From Opitutaceae bacterium UBA2377 (GTDB lineage Bacteria; Verrucomicrobiota; Verrucomicrobiia; Opitutales; Opitutaceae), in assembly GCA_002344205.1 (NCBI GenBank), contig DDSZ01000016.1, forward strand, positions 35,446-99,445: a stretch of 64,000 bases of DNA, in the 5' to 3' direction. This document shows, one piece after another, positions 25,189-33,113 of the stretch. Position numbers and translations under genes: made by a program. The first letter of the stretch is position 1, and every line of letters starts with the position of its first letter. The notes beneath the pieces are model-generated. The model was given only the letters and a program-made list of their open reading frames with translations, did no database searches and had not been told where the DNA came from.

Positions 25189-26123
25189 CCGGTAGCGGGA
25201 ACCCGGCCCGCAAGGCCGACGCCCGGCTGTTTTGCGAAGTGGCGATCAATGAACGTCCGGCACTCCGGCGTCAGGGGATACTCCAGAAAACTTGCGGTCG
25301 TGGCAAAGAGCCCCTGAACCACGAGGGCATATTTAAGGCCGGTCAGCCAACAGGCGAGTGCCTTGCCGCCATAGATGCCGCGGAGCAGCGCGACCATCTC
25401 CTGCTCAACCGCCTGCGCCTCCGCCCGATGCCCCGCCTGCAGCAGCGCGATCATTCGGACGAGCATGGGCGCCGTGACCACCGCACCGCCCAGCATCAGT
25501 CCGTCATAACCTGCCTCCAGATATTCCAGACTGTTGAATTCATCGCCGCAAAACAGCCGCAGCTCCGGTCTTTCGGCCCGGATGGCCAACGCCAGTTTTC
25601 TCCGTTCCGGGTCCGCGGAGCTGTCCTTGATCAAGGTCAGGTTGGGCAGGAGGTAAATGTCGCGGAGCCGCTCTCCCGGAATGGCAAATGCACGCCCGCG
25701 GCCCAAATCGTAAAGCCCCATGGGCAGCGGACTCTTCGTGATCGCACTCCGATACAAATCAAGCACCCGCTCCTCGGTTGCATTCATCATGCTGAGCGGC
25801 GGTGCGATGATCCCATAATCCGCCCCTGCATCCTGGGCCGCCCGGATGTTGTCCAGAATACGGGGCCCCGAATTGTCCGAGACCTGCACGGCCAGTTTGA
25901 GCCGGCCTTGGGCGAACCGTGCCGCTGTCCGCACGAGCCGAATCCGCTCCCGGTCGGGCAACCACGGGCCTTCCCCGCAGGTGCCGCCAAGGAAAAGCCC
26001 GGTGACACCCGCGTCGATTGAACTCTGCAATGTCCGCTCCAGTGAGCGCTCGTCAATTTGCAACTCCCCGGTCAAAGGCGTGGGCAGCGCGGACCAGAGA
26101 TGAACGGATCGCACAGGACTCAT
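25185..26123 (-). CDS. DapA/NanA-family aldolase-lyase
   Basis: A 312-aa member of the dihydrodipicolinate synthase / N-acetylneuraminate lyase superfamily, which forms a Schiff base with pyruvate. Schiff-base K166 (LTLIKDSSADP) and Y138 (MGLYDLG) fall almost exactly at the NanA positions, and GTCGEG at 47-52 replaces the usual GTTGE(S). The ATG at 26123 was chosen because it begins a typical N-terminus (VHLWSALPTPL). It leads an operon with the kelch protein and has candidate operator site D 45 bases upstream. It likely cleaves a 2-keto-3-deoxy acid to pyruvate. Confidence 0.85.
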   Translation of the reverse strand: MSPVRSVHLWSALPTPLTGELQIDERSLERTLQSSIDAGVTGLFLGGTCGEGPWLPDRERIRLVRTAARFAQGRLKLAVQVSDNSGPRILDNIRAAQDAGADYGIIAPPLSMMNATEERVLDLYRSAITKSPLPMGLYDLGRGRAFAIPGERLRDIYLLPNLTLIKDSSADPERRKLALAIRAERPELRLFCGDEFNSLEYLEAGYDGLMLGGAVVTAPMLVRMIALLQAGHRAEAQAVEQEMVALLRGIYGGKALACWLTGLKYALVVQGLFATTASFLEYPLTPECRTFIDRHFAKQPGVGLAGRVPATG

Positions 26124-26167
26124 GTCGGCACCTTGGGCTTGCGGTCGCCATTTTACACCCCAATGCA

Positions 26168-26178
26168 CCGGTAAGTTT
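26168..26178. promoter_or_regulatory. Candidate operator, site D
   Basis: CCGGTAAGTTT, minus strand AAACTTACCGG, resembling TTACCAG of the other sites with one change. It precedes the lyase gene start by 45 bases. Together with site C it shares the flank CAAT.CAC before the core on the plus strand. Confidence 0.3.
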
Positions 26179-26647
26179 TCCTGAGCAGCCGAAATGCCAC
26201 CGGTAGCGCTCGCTTGGCCGCACAAACAAGAACGACTCCAGCGGGTGTGTTGGGCATTGGCGCCCTCACGGGGAATGGCTCGCGGCGATGCCGCTCGGGA
26301 CTCTGCCCTCCGCCTGCGGCGGCCCCATCTCCGTCCCGCGTGGCGGGACTCCGTCGAAACCCCGGGACCCACTATTGCATGCGTAAACAGCGACATGGTT
26401 GCTGTTAAAAACGACATTTGCCAACCAATATGGCACTGAATGTGAAAACCCCACCGACCACTAAGGATTTTATTTCACATACCATCCGCATGCCATTGCG
26501 GGAGGGCATGGGCCATGGATGCGGTAATCCCGTAACGGCAACTGCACACATAATATTTCCGATCATGGCTCGGGGCGTGATCCGCCTTCACCCTTCAATG
26601 ACTCAATCGGAAAAGTGATCACTGGGAAGGCCGCACCGAGGCACGCA
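26179..26647. other. Left boundary region of the lower-GC island, no gene recognised
   Basis: About 470 bases with no convincing gene. Base composition changes here, from the GC-rich cluster to AT-richer DNA (for example 26395-26640). Only short open frames are present and none resembles a family I know. I looked for a copy of the tRNA-Ala 3' end as a left attachment site and did not find one. Confidence 0.5.
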
Positions 26648-26687
26648 CCGCGAATCTCCCAATTTCAGGGGACGGGGAGATTGGCGG
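26648..26687. repeat. Hairpin 1 with conserved loop, REP-like
   Basis: Stem CCGCGAATCTCCC (26648-26660) pairs with GGGAGATTGGCGG (26675-26687) at 12 of 13 positions around the 14-base loop AATTTCAGGGGACG. The second hairpin at 30746-30777 has a 14-base loop that is nearly identical but an unrelated stem. There is no T-tract, so a simple terminator is unlikely. It lies 90 bases before the recombinase start. Confidence 0.6.
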
Positions 26688-26777
26688 CGGCGGTGCCGGG
26701 CTGATGGGGTGATGGCGTGGAGCGGGATGCGCTGGCGGCGTTATGCGCGGCTTAACGCTTGGCCGTATCTCTTGGGC

Positions 26778-27425
26778 ATGAGCATCGCCCGCTACATCAC
26801 GCCGGAGGAAAGGTTACGGCTGTTGGCGGTTTTGCCGAATCCACGGGATCGGCTGCTCGTGGTGATGGGGCTCAACACAGGGTTTCGCGTAAGCGAATTA
26901 TTGTCACTGAAGTGGGGTCAGATTTGGAGGGACGGCCAGCCGCTCGCTTATGTGGAAGTCGCGCGAAGAAACCTGAAGGGCGGCCGTTCGGCGCAGCGGA
27001 AAAATGTGCTTTCGCGGCGGCTGCCCATCAATGCGGCGGCCGCAGTCGCGGTGAGGGAGTATGCCTTCGCCGTCAGCGGCTCCGGTGTTCCCGACCCGGC
27101 GGCCTGGGTATTCGCATCGCGCAAGCGCTGCCCAGGAGTAATCACCCGGCGGCAAGCCCACACCATCCTGGCCCGAGCCGGCGTGCGGGCTGGGCTAATT
27201 GGAAAAGTGGCACCGCATGGCATGCGGCGAGCATTTGGGTTGGATTGCTACGATCTGACCAAGGACATCCTTCTGGTCCGTGATCTTCTAGGCCACCGCA
27301 GTGTCCTCACAACTGAGTCCTATTTAAAACGGGGCGAGGACCAGATGCATCAGGTGGTCCACCGTCTGGGGTCTTTCGGGCAGCCAGTCCCGGCGATGGC
27401 CGAGCCCAACCACGTATCTTTGTAA
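26778..27425 (+). CDS. Small tyrosine recombinase (phage integrase family)
   Basis: A 215-aa site-specific recombinase consisting almost only of the catalytic domain. Catalytic residues: R37 (GFRVSELL), H147 and R150 (APHGMRRAF), H173 (LLGHRSVLTTESY) and nucleophile Y182. The N-terminal core-binding (SAM-like) domain of XerC/D-type integrases is missing. I chose the ATG at 26778 (MSIARYITPEERLRLL); a GTG-initiated form from 26709 would add 23 residues of no clear similarity. The stop is one base from the AAA+ ATPase ATG, suggesting tight coupling. This is the only recombinase in the window and a candidate for having inserted the island. Confidence 0.85.
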   Translation: MSIARYITPEERLRLLAVLPNPRDRLLVVMGLNTGFRVSELLSLKWGQIWRDGQPLAYVEVARRNLKGGRSAQRKNVLSRRLPINAAAAVAVREYAFAVSGSGVPDPAAWVFASRKRCPGVITRRQAHTILARAGVRAGLIGKVAPHGMRRAFGLDCYDLTKDILLVRDLLGHRSVLTTESYLKRGEDQMHQVVHRLGSFGQPVPAMAEPNHVSL

Positions 27426-27426
27426 C

Positions 27427-28539
27427 ATGAGACTATCCGAACTGCTGAGTCTATTGGGACCGAAATTCGTCACCGATCCAATCGTTGATCGCTTGAGTGA
27501 AGGGCTCCTGCGGCCCGAGGGCCTTACACCCGACTTAAATCGGCTCGTGGCCGCAATGCTGGCGGCAAATCCAGCACTCCATGCTCATCTGCGGGAATTG
27601 CGGGACAATCACCTGCTGGGAGATGAGATGATTCGCGGCGTGCTGGAATACATGCGGGACGCAGGAGACGACCATGCAAGCGGCCAGGTGTCCGAACTTG
27701 CCTTGTTTCTTGGGATCAAGCCACCCACCCCACCTCAGCAAGCCGTTGACCTTGGATCATTGACCGCATCGCAACAAGTGGCTTTCCGTGAAATCGCCGC
27801 CTTGTCGGAGATCTACTTTGCCGGCGGACTGGAGCATGCGGGCGTTAACCTGCGGATTGCACCGCTCGTCATCGGCCCCTCTGGCGTCGGCAAAACCCAT
27901 CTCGTCATGTCAGTGGGTCGTGCGTTGGGTCTGCCGATTGTGCGCATGACAGTGAGTGATTGGATTATCCAAGCCGCAAGGCAGACCCCGAGTGCGCTCA
28001 CGGTGCTCCAAGCAAAGTTAAAAGAGAACCAAAAGTTTATCCTCTTTATCGATGAGTTGGACAAGCTGTCGAAATCGAGCGACGGCGGGGCTTATACCCT
28101 CTTTCAGCAGGTTGAAATCTACGCCGTCCTCGACCGCGCGGTCAGCTACTCGGGAGGACAGTGGGGCAGCGAACAAGACAGGCAGCTGCGCGAAAATGTG
28201 ATGATCGTTGGTGGCGGCACCTGGCATGACTTGTGGACCACCAAACCTCAGCGATCGATGGGCTTTGGTTCCGCAGGGGCGGCTACGGACGACATTGCGA
28301 ACAAAATCCGGCAGGCGCGGATTATACCGGAAGAATTGTTGAACAGGTTTTCGGACCGATGGCTCCTGTTGAGGCCTTACACGGCGGAGGATTTTCAGGT
28401 AATTGCAGAGCGCATTGGCCTGGCGCCGGAGGATTTCGATCCAGTAGCTGCCGCTGCCTCTGGTGGAAATTTTCGCGCGGTGCAAAACGCGCTCACCGCC
28501 TGCGTATTGAAACAACATTTTGCGGCGCAGGCTCGGTAA
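27427..28539 (+). CDS. AAA+ ATPase, ClpX/RuvB-like
   Basis: A 370-aa protein with an N-terminal helical region (1-140) and an AAA+ core. Walker A is GPSGVGKT at 150-157, Walker B FILFIDELDK at 204-213, and a likely sensor segment with MIVGGGTW lies near 260. The C-terminal small domain (about 300-365) resembles ClpX or other protein-remodelling ATPases. It is coupled to the recombinase gene (one-base gap), so it may regulate or remodel the recombinase complex, as AAA+ partners do for transposases; this is inference. No protease partner is encoded nearby. Confidence 0.8.
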   Translation: MRLSELLSLLGPKFVTDPIVDRLSEGLLRPEGLTPDLNRLVAAMLAANPALHAHLRELRDNHLLGDEMIRGVLEYMRDAGDDHASGQVSELALFLGIKPPTPPQQAVDLGSLTASQQVAFREIAALSEIYFAGGLEHAGVNLRIAPLVIGPSGVGKTHLVMSVGRALGLPIVRMTVSDWIIQAARQTPSALTVLQAKLKENQKFILFIDELDKLSKSSDGGAYTLFQQVEIYAVLDRAVSYSGGQWGSEQDRQLRENVMIVGGGTWHDLWTTKPQRSMGFGSAGAATDDIANKIRQARIIPEELLNRFSDRWLLLRPYTAEDFQVIAERIGLAPEDFDPVAAAASGGNFRAVQNALTACVLKQHFAAQAR

Positions 28540-28643
28540 GGCGGTCCACGTGATTGCAACCAAGACTACCAGTCAAACGCCATCATCACTCCCCTCCTTT
28601 TATGACCATAATTTCTGTCATTATAGCAACCACGGGAATCATC

Positions 28644-28823
28644 ATGTCCGAAACTGAATTTGTCACCCGCACGCTTGACTGCCTTCTGCGCGTGCTCCTC
28701 GCGTTCCGCAAACACGAAGTCGTGGTGGTCGCCGCCACCAAGGTTAAACGGCTTCGACAGGCAGTCAGTAAACGGCGCCGAAAGCCATCGGCGAAGCGTA
28801 AGGCGAAACGCCGTATCTATTAG
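28644..28823 (+). CDS. Small basic protein, hypothetical
   Basis: A 59-aa frame starting MSETEFVTRTLDCLL with a GGGA sequence 8 bases before the ATG. The C-terminal third is very rich in Lys and Arg (KRRRKPSAKRKAKRR). Its stop ends one base before the metallophosphoesterase ATG, the spacing of a translated upstream gene. A nucleic-acid-binding or RNA-interacting role would fit the charge; no family recognised. A longer form from 28602 is possible. Confidence 0.45.
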   Translation: MSETEFVTRTLDCLLRVLLAFRKHEVVVVAATKVKRLRQAVSKRRRKPSAKRKAKRRIY

Positions 28824-28824
28824 T

Positions 28825-29499
28825 ATGCGCTTACTTCACGTGTCGGATTTCCACTTTAACCGCGACTGGTTCGCGTGGCTGAAACTGTCAGCGCCTGAGT
28901 ATGATGCGGTAGCGCTGACCGGGGATCTTATTGGTCCCGCGCAGGTGCTGGCAGTCGAGGAGCAAATTGTCTGGCTCAGGAGTTGGGCAGAGTCATTTCC
29001 AGCACCGCTTCTGTTGTGCTCAGGCAATCATGACTTCTGCGAGGACTGGGTCCCTGCACCACTGCAAAATTGGATGCGGAAGATCAGGTCCCCAATGGTT
29101 CTGACTGATGGGCAACGCCGGCGCCTTGGCGACTGGACATTTGAATCGGTCGCTTGGAATGAAGTGCCCATCTACGGCGGCAACAGAAATATCGCACTCA
29201 TCCACTGCCCACCCACGGGAGCAGAAACTGCTATCAGCTATCCCGAAAATGTGGACTGGGGTGACCTCGAACTCGCGGAAATGCTGATGCACGACGATCC
29301 GGACTTTGTGCCGCGTATCGTTCTGTCTGGTCACGTCCACCGGCCCCGCGGGTGGCACGATCGCATGGGTTCAACCCTCACACTAAATCCAGGCGTGAAC
29401 GCGGGCGCGCCCTGGCCTAATCACAACATCATCGATCTTGCCGATCGCACCGTCGAGCACCGGTCTCACGGTGTGTCGGCCGATAAAATACAGTTCTAA
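28825..29499 (+). CDS. Calcineurin-like metallophosphoesterase
   Basis: A 224-aa enzyme with all core motifs: D8 and H10 (VSDFH), D34 (TGDLIG), N68-H69-D70 (GNHD), H127 (IHCPP) and H170/H172 (SGHVHRP). This fits the two-metal phosphoesterase site. The start is one base after the small basic protein's stop; the ATG chosen gives the standard N-terminus MRLLHVSDFH. Substrates in the family range from nucleotides to DNA ends (Mre11-like). Within a recombinase/AAA+ module it could process DNA ends or a cyclic nucleotide; neither is shown by sequence. Confidence 0.85.
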   Translation: MRLLHVSDFHFNRDWFAWLKLSAPEYDAVALTGDLIGPAQVLAVEEQIVWLRSWAESFPAPLLLCSGNHDFCEDWVPAPLQNWMRKIRSPMVLTDGQRRRLGDWTFESVAWNEVPIYGGNRNIALIHCPPTGAETAISYPENVDWGDLELAEMLMHDDPDFVPRIVLSGHVHRPRGWHDRMGSTLTLNPGVNAGAPWPNHNIIDLADRTVEHRSHGVSADKIQF

Positions 29500-29597
29500 G
29501 CTACGCTCGTCTCGCGGTCGCCTTCGCGGGCTAGATCAGTGCGGCAACAAACCTGCCCCACCCGCAGACATTGCTTGCCTGCCATGAGAAAAGCCCT

Positions 29598-29614
29598 AAG
29601 GTTGTTTCAACCTT
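29598..29614. promoter_or_regulatory. Inverted repeat just upstream of the toxin-antitoxin-like pair
   Basis: Perfect 7-bp arms AAGGTTG and CAACCTT around a TTT loop, ending six bases before the ATG at 29621. Placement over the start region is typical of autoregulatory operators of toxin-antitoxin operons. The trailing T-run also makes it look like a short terminator for the phosphoesterase gene. Confidence 0.45.
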
Positions 29615-29620
29615 TTTGTC

Positions 29621-30022
29621 ATGCCTAACCAACTCGCCCAGTCCAAACGCCGACAAAGCCTCGCTGAGCACGAAGCCGTCCTGGCGGCACTCGCTGCCAT
29701 CGCGCAGCGGGAGGACACCACTGTGATGGCGTTGCTGCGTCAGGCGACCCGTAACCTCGTAAAGACGCGGGCCACCACCCCGACCCAAGCCGCCCGCCTC
29801 CGGCAGGCGGTCTGGGCCAAGGCCCCCCGGATGCCGGCCACGTTCAAGACGGCCGCCCAAGTGGCCCGCTTCAAACGTTCGCAGCGCGAATTCGACCAGG
29901 TGCTGCTCGATCTGGCCTTGGCCAGCCCACAGGCCATCCAAGAGCGTAATTCCCTCGCCCCTTCGCCGCAGTCCGTCCGGATGATTGATTTCGATTCCGC
30001 CCATGCCACCGCGGCCCGCTGA
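29621..30022 (+). CDS. Hypothetical protein, putative antitoxin partner
   Basis: A 133-aa basic, mainly helical protein rich in Ala, Gln and Arg; no family recognised. Its end overlaps the downstream nucleotidyltransferase start by 20 bases in another frame, and an inverted repeat covers its promoter, both typical of an antitoxin gene preceding its toxin. It does not show the winged-helix motif of the classical AbiEi antitoxin. Confidence 0.55.
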   Translation: MPNQLAQSKRRQSLAEHEAVLAALAAIAQREDTTVMALLRQATRNLVKTRATTPTQAARLRQAVWAKAPRMPATFKTAAQVARFKRSQREFDQVLLDLALASPQAIQERNSLAPSPQSVRMIDFDSAHATAAR

Positions 30023-30737
30023 CGTCAGTCCCCGACCGCCCGGCGATTTCGCCGCGCTTCTCGCCAGTGAGGAACCGGTCCTGCTGGTGGGAGGTCAGGC
30101 AGTCAATCTGTGGGCCTTGTATTACGACAAGCGCACCGCCCCGCTGGCCCCATTCGTATCCCGCGACGTGGATGTCCTTGGCGACCGGGAGACCTTGGCG
30201 GCCTTGGGCAAACTAGCCGGCGTTAAACCGCAGTTTTTCCCGCTCAAGCCCCCGACCAATGAGATCGGGGTGGTCATCGCCCAGGATGCGGTCGGCCAGC
30301 CCCTGCTCATCGAAGTGCTCCGCTCGGTGCACGGGGTGACCAACGCCGCTTTGCGTGATCCGGTTTATACCCTCGCGGTGGGCACAACCCACGTGCAGGT
30401 GCCCGGTCCAATTGCCCTGATGCAGGCGAAACTCGCCAACGTCGCCGATCTGGCACAATCCGGCCGGCAGGACGCCCGTCATGTCACGATCCTCGCGCAC
30501 GTCCTGCCGGCCTATCTGGAGGATCTTCAGGTGGCGGTGCTCGCCGGGCGCACGCCCGAGCGAAAATTGATCGAATTAGTGGAGCAACTGCTGGCCGTGG
30601 TCACGACCGCGAAGGCGCGGCGGGTGCTGCGGGCCTTGCAGATCGATCCTCCTGCCCTCTTCGCCGGGCTGGGCCACACCAAGCTGCCCAAGCTCCGGAA
30701 ATTCCTGACGGAGCGACTGCCCCGACGGCTGGCATAG
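30003..30737 (+). CDS. Nucleotidyltransferase-fold protein (AbiEii/MenT-like), putative toxin
   Basis: A 244-aa protein with the nucleotidyltransferase signature GG...W (VGGQAVNLWALYY, G30-G31) followed by S-x-D-x-D (VSRDVDVLG, D55 and D57), the metal-binding pair of this superfamily. AbiEii and MenT toxins transfer nucleotides to tRNA, but the family also includes harmless tRNA or antibiotic-modifying enzymes. The upstream 133-aa gene overlaps it by 20 bases. The ATG at 30003 was chosen; a TTG at 29985 is possible. The hairpin at 30746 follows its stop by eight bases. Confidence 0.6.
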   Translation: MPPRPADVSPRPPGDFAALLASEEPVLLVGGQAVNLWALYYDKRTAPLAPFVSRDVDVLGDRETLAALGKLAGVKPQFFPLKPPTNEIGVVIAQDAVGQPLLIEVLRSVHGVTNAALRDPVYTLAVGTTHVQVPGPIALMQAKLANVADLAQSGRQDARHVTILAHVLPAYLEDLQVAVLAGRTPERKLIELVEQLLAVVTTAKARRVLRALQIDPPALFAGLGHTKLPKLRKFLTERLPRRLA

Positions 30738-30745
30738 GCTCCCTA

Positions 30746-30777
30746 GGACGCACCAAATTCAGGGGAACGGTGCGTCC
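30746..30777. repeat. Hairpin 2 with conserved loop, REP-like
   Basis: Perfect 9-bp stem GGACGCACC / GGTGCGTCC around the 14-base loop AAATTCAGGGGAAC. The loop length and sequence nearly match hairpin 1 (26661-26674), in the same orientation, while the stem sequence is different. It follows the nucleotidyltransferase gene by eight bases and precedes the IS630 remnant. No T-tract follows. Confidence 0.6.
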
Positions 30778-30792
30778 GCGGGAAAAGTCGAA

Positions 30793-31340
30793 TTAACCTA
30801 CGAGGGGTGGAATGCGAGCAGGGCTACGCTTGTAGTCGTGGGTATAGGTGCCGCAGCGGCCGGATTTTAGCGGCAGTCCGGGTTGCGTGCGATCCAGCGC
30901 CTGAATCTGGCTCTTCTCATCTACGCACAGCACCACCGCGCTTTGGGGCGGAGTCAGATAGACGCCGACCACATCAGTGAGCTTCTCCAAGAACCGCGGA
31001 TCACGGGATAGCTTGAAGGTCTTGCGCAAGTGCGGCTTCAGGCCGTGGTCCTGCCACGCCCGCTGAATAGTGCTTTTGCTGATGGCTTGGTCTGCAAGGT
31101 GGCCTCGATCCATTGTCCGATCCTGGTGGCATCGTAACGCGGTTTGTGTCCGCGACCGGGAGCGATCTCCCAGACGCAACCAATGCCTTGCTCCCTCATC
31201 CGCCGCCGCCACAGCGCAGCGGTCTCCCGCCGGACCGCCAGTTTGGCGGCAATCAGCTTGTCGGACTGCCCAGCGGCCGCATTGCGATTGATCCGCGCCG
31301 GCGCACAACTTGATGTGGGGGGGACCCAGCTCAAATCCAT
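30793..31340 (-). pseudogene. IS630-family transposase remnant
   Basis: Two frames together give an IS630 transposase. Upstream frame: [17 protein letters not shown] and [16 protein letters not shown], the helix-turn-helix half. Downstream frame: [35 protein letters not shown], then [18 protein letters not shown], which contains the first catalytic Asp. A frameshift with a small deletion falls near 31080-31100, and the gene is cut shortly after THDYKR, so the later catalytic Asp and Glu are missing. Inactive. No terminal inverted repeats were found. Confidence 0.8.
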
Positions 31341-31678
31341 TGTTCAAGGAGATCCAACTCGGTTCGGACAAGACAACCGGAAGCCCTTTTCGTGACATTC
31401 CTCCATCTTGCCACGCACGCGCCTATGCCGACCTATTTAAGGGACACTGCACTAGTTCTGATTGAAACTACGTATAGCTCGACTCGCAGACACCCGAGTT
31501 GAAAGTTGCATCAAATGCGAATCAACGGTTTCAAGTAATACCACCCGCGACGAGGCCCCGTGGGTTGGAAATCAGGTTACTTTTAACCCGTCCGTAACGG
31601 GTAGAACCAATTTTCAATAGAGGGTCGCTCATAAGCCTTAAAATCACATTCCCTCATCTTTACGTAATCCGTTCGCTT
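31341..31678. other. AT-rich gap downstream of the antiporter gene
   Basis: About 340 bases without a recognisable gene. It contains the 5' side of the IS630 fragment (start codons near 31398 belong to its leader) and AT-rich DNA from about 31440. No RNA gene or clear terminator was seen. Confidence 0.5.
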
Positions 31679-33031
31679 TCATATTTTTTGTGATACATGA
31701 ACTGTTTTAGCCTCATGGTCACGTAATGAAATATACATGAGACCAGAAATAACAGACAGCGCGGCAAGAAAGGACAGCGATACACCCCAGCTGAATCTCT
31801 CAGCCAAGACCGGCATTATGAGGTTAGCACCCAGTTCACCGACAATATAACCAAATAAGCCAACAAAACCCACGGCAACTCCAGCCGTTTTAAGAGATAC
31901 GAAATTAAGCGTCAGAATATTAACAATGAGTTGGGGGCCATAAATGAGCGATCCCATGAGTCCAGAACAAATTAGTAACATGGTGTAATTGGTGTTGCCC
32001 ATATAGAACAAGATCAAAGCTGCGAGCACACCCAATCCGCAGCAGCCAACGATGGACTGCTTGTTAGGGAAACTGACTGACAGCCAAGCGAAAAAGAATG
32101 ATCCTGGAATCGCAACCCATTCAAGAGTGCTGAAAGCCATTGAATATTGGGTTTGGCTAAAACCCATTTCTGTGCCCAAGAATGCCGGCATCCAATTCAG
32201 GATGCCGAACCGCAACATATAAAGCATCGCATTAATTGCTGCAATGGTAAGTATGACCGGATTTGTAAATATATCGTTTTTAATGATCTTCCAGTATGAG
32301 TAGGAAGTATTATCCTTATGCTGCACCTGTGGCGTTCCTGCGTCGCCATAAATATCATCTAGCGTGCCTAGATTTTCTACCTCCGGACGGTCACCACCAA
32401 TTTTCCAAAAAAGGAAACTGATAGCCAACACCACTAGTCCCGGTACCCAGAAGGCAATGGCGAGATTTCCAGGTCCGGACCAAGCAAACAAGGCGGTGAT
32501 GATCAGCGGGAGACCCGCGCCACCGAGATTTTGCGATGTATTCCATATCGCGATACCTGCACCGCGCGTCTTATTAGGATACCAGTTGGCAATCATCGTC
32601 ATCGATGCCGGTGCCAGCGCCCCCTGCACCATGCCAAGCAAGAGCATGGCAAAGAAAAGTAACGGCAGATTTTTTATGAAGCCTATAGCGATACAAATAC
32701 AGGCACTAACACCGAGTGCGAGAGCGAAGGTTTTTCGCAAGCTAGTACGATCGACAACCATCCCCATAAAGAACTTCCCAAATCCATAGGTGATAGTAAA
32801 AGCCGTTAGTATCAGACCGACTTGAGTCAATGACCAGCCATTGGCCAATCGCAATTCCTCACTGGTCAGTTTAAAGTTGTTACGAACAAGATATGCGCAT
32901 ACATAACCGACGTACGCCACAGCAAAGACCATTTTTCTTCGGGCGAGATAGCGCGCGAAACTTAAAGGATGTTTACTGCTATAATCTGCCGAAGCGTCAT
33001 GACTAAGCTTAATGGACGTTTTTTTACTCAT
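31679..33031 (-). CDS. MFS transporter of the organophosphate:phosphate antiporter type (GlpT/UhpT-like)
   Basis: Inner-membrane protein of 450 aa with about 12 hydrophobic segments. It shows the OPA-family start (YVGYVCAYLVRNNF), the loop GKFFMGMVVDRTSLRK, and NWYPNKTRGAGIAIWNTSQNLGGAG, equivalent to the WF...RG...GIWN..HN.GG block of GlpT and UhpT. Expected to exchange inorganic phosphate for a phosphorylated small molecule such as glycerol-3-phosphate or a sugar phosphate. The DNA is markedly AT-rich compared with zone 1. Same strand as the propeller-like protein and PhoD upstream. Confidence 0.85.
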   Translation of the reverse strand: MSKKTSIKLSHDASADYSSKHPLSFARYLARRKMVFAVAYVGYVCAYLVRNNFKLTSEELRLANGWSLTQVGLILTAFTITYGFGKFFMGMVVDRTSLRKTFALALGVSACICIAIGFIKNLPLLFFAMLLLGMVQGALAPASMTMIANWYPNKTRGAGIAIWNTSQNLGGAGLPLIITALFAWSGPGNLAIAFWVPGLVVLAISFLFWKIGGDRPEVENLGTLDDIYGDAGTPQVQHKDNTSYSYWKIIKNDIFTNPVILTIAAINAMLYMLRFGILNWMPAFLGTEMGFSQTQYSMAFSTLEWVAIPGSFFFAWLSVSFPNKQSIVGCCGLGVLAALILFYMGNTNYTMLLICSGLMGSLIYGPQLIVNILTLNFVSLKTAGVAVGFVGLFGYIVGELGANLIMPVLAERFSWGVSLSFLAALSVISGLMYISLRDHEAKTVHVSQKI

Positions 33032-33113
33032 AAATGGTAAGTAGCACCTTTGCCCTTTTGTATTTCGCGTATATCTAGGCTGCTATGGTATGACAGCGTC
33101 CTGATTCGCTGCG

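Noticed and set aside
26418..26618. Short plus-strand frame of 66 codons in the left island boundary
   Set aside because: No Shine-Dalgarno, no homology recognised and unusual composition; not enough to call a gene.
26124..26777. Possible duplicate of the tRNA-Ala 3' end as a left attachment site
   Set aside because: The gap was read on both strands for the tRNA 3' sequence (TGGACCC..GGTTCGAA pattern); no match was found.
31398..31470. Sequence around TTTAAGGGACAC as a further REP-like end
   Set aside because: It has no hairpin partner and no second copy in the window.
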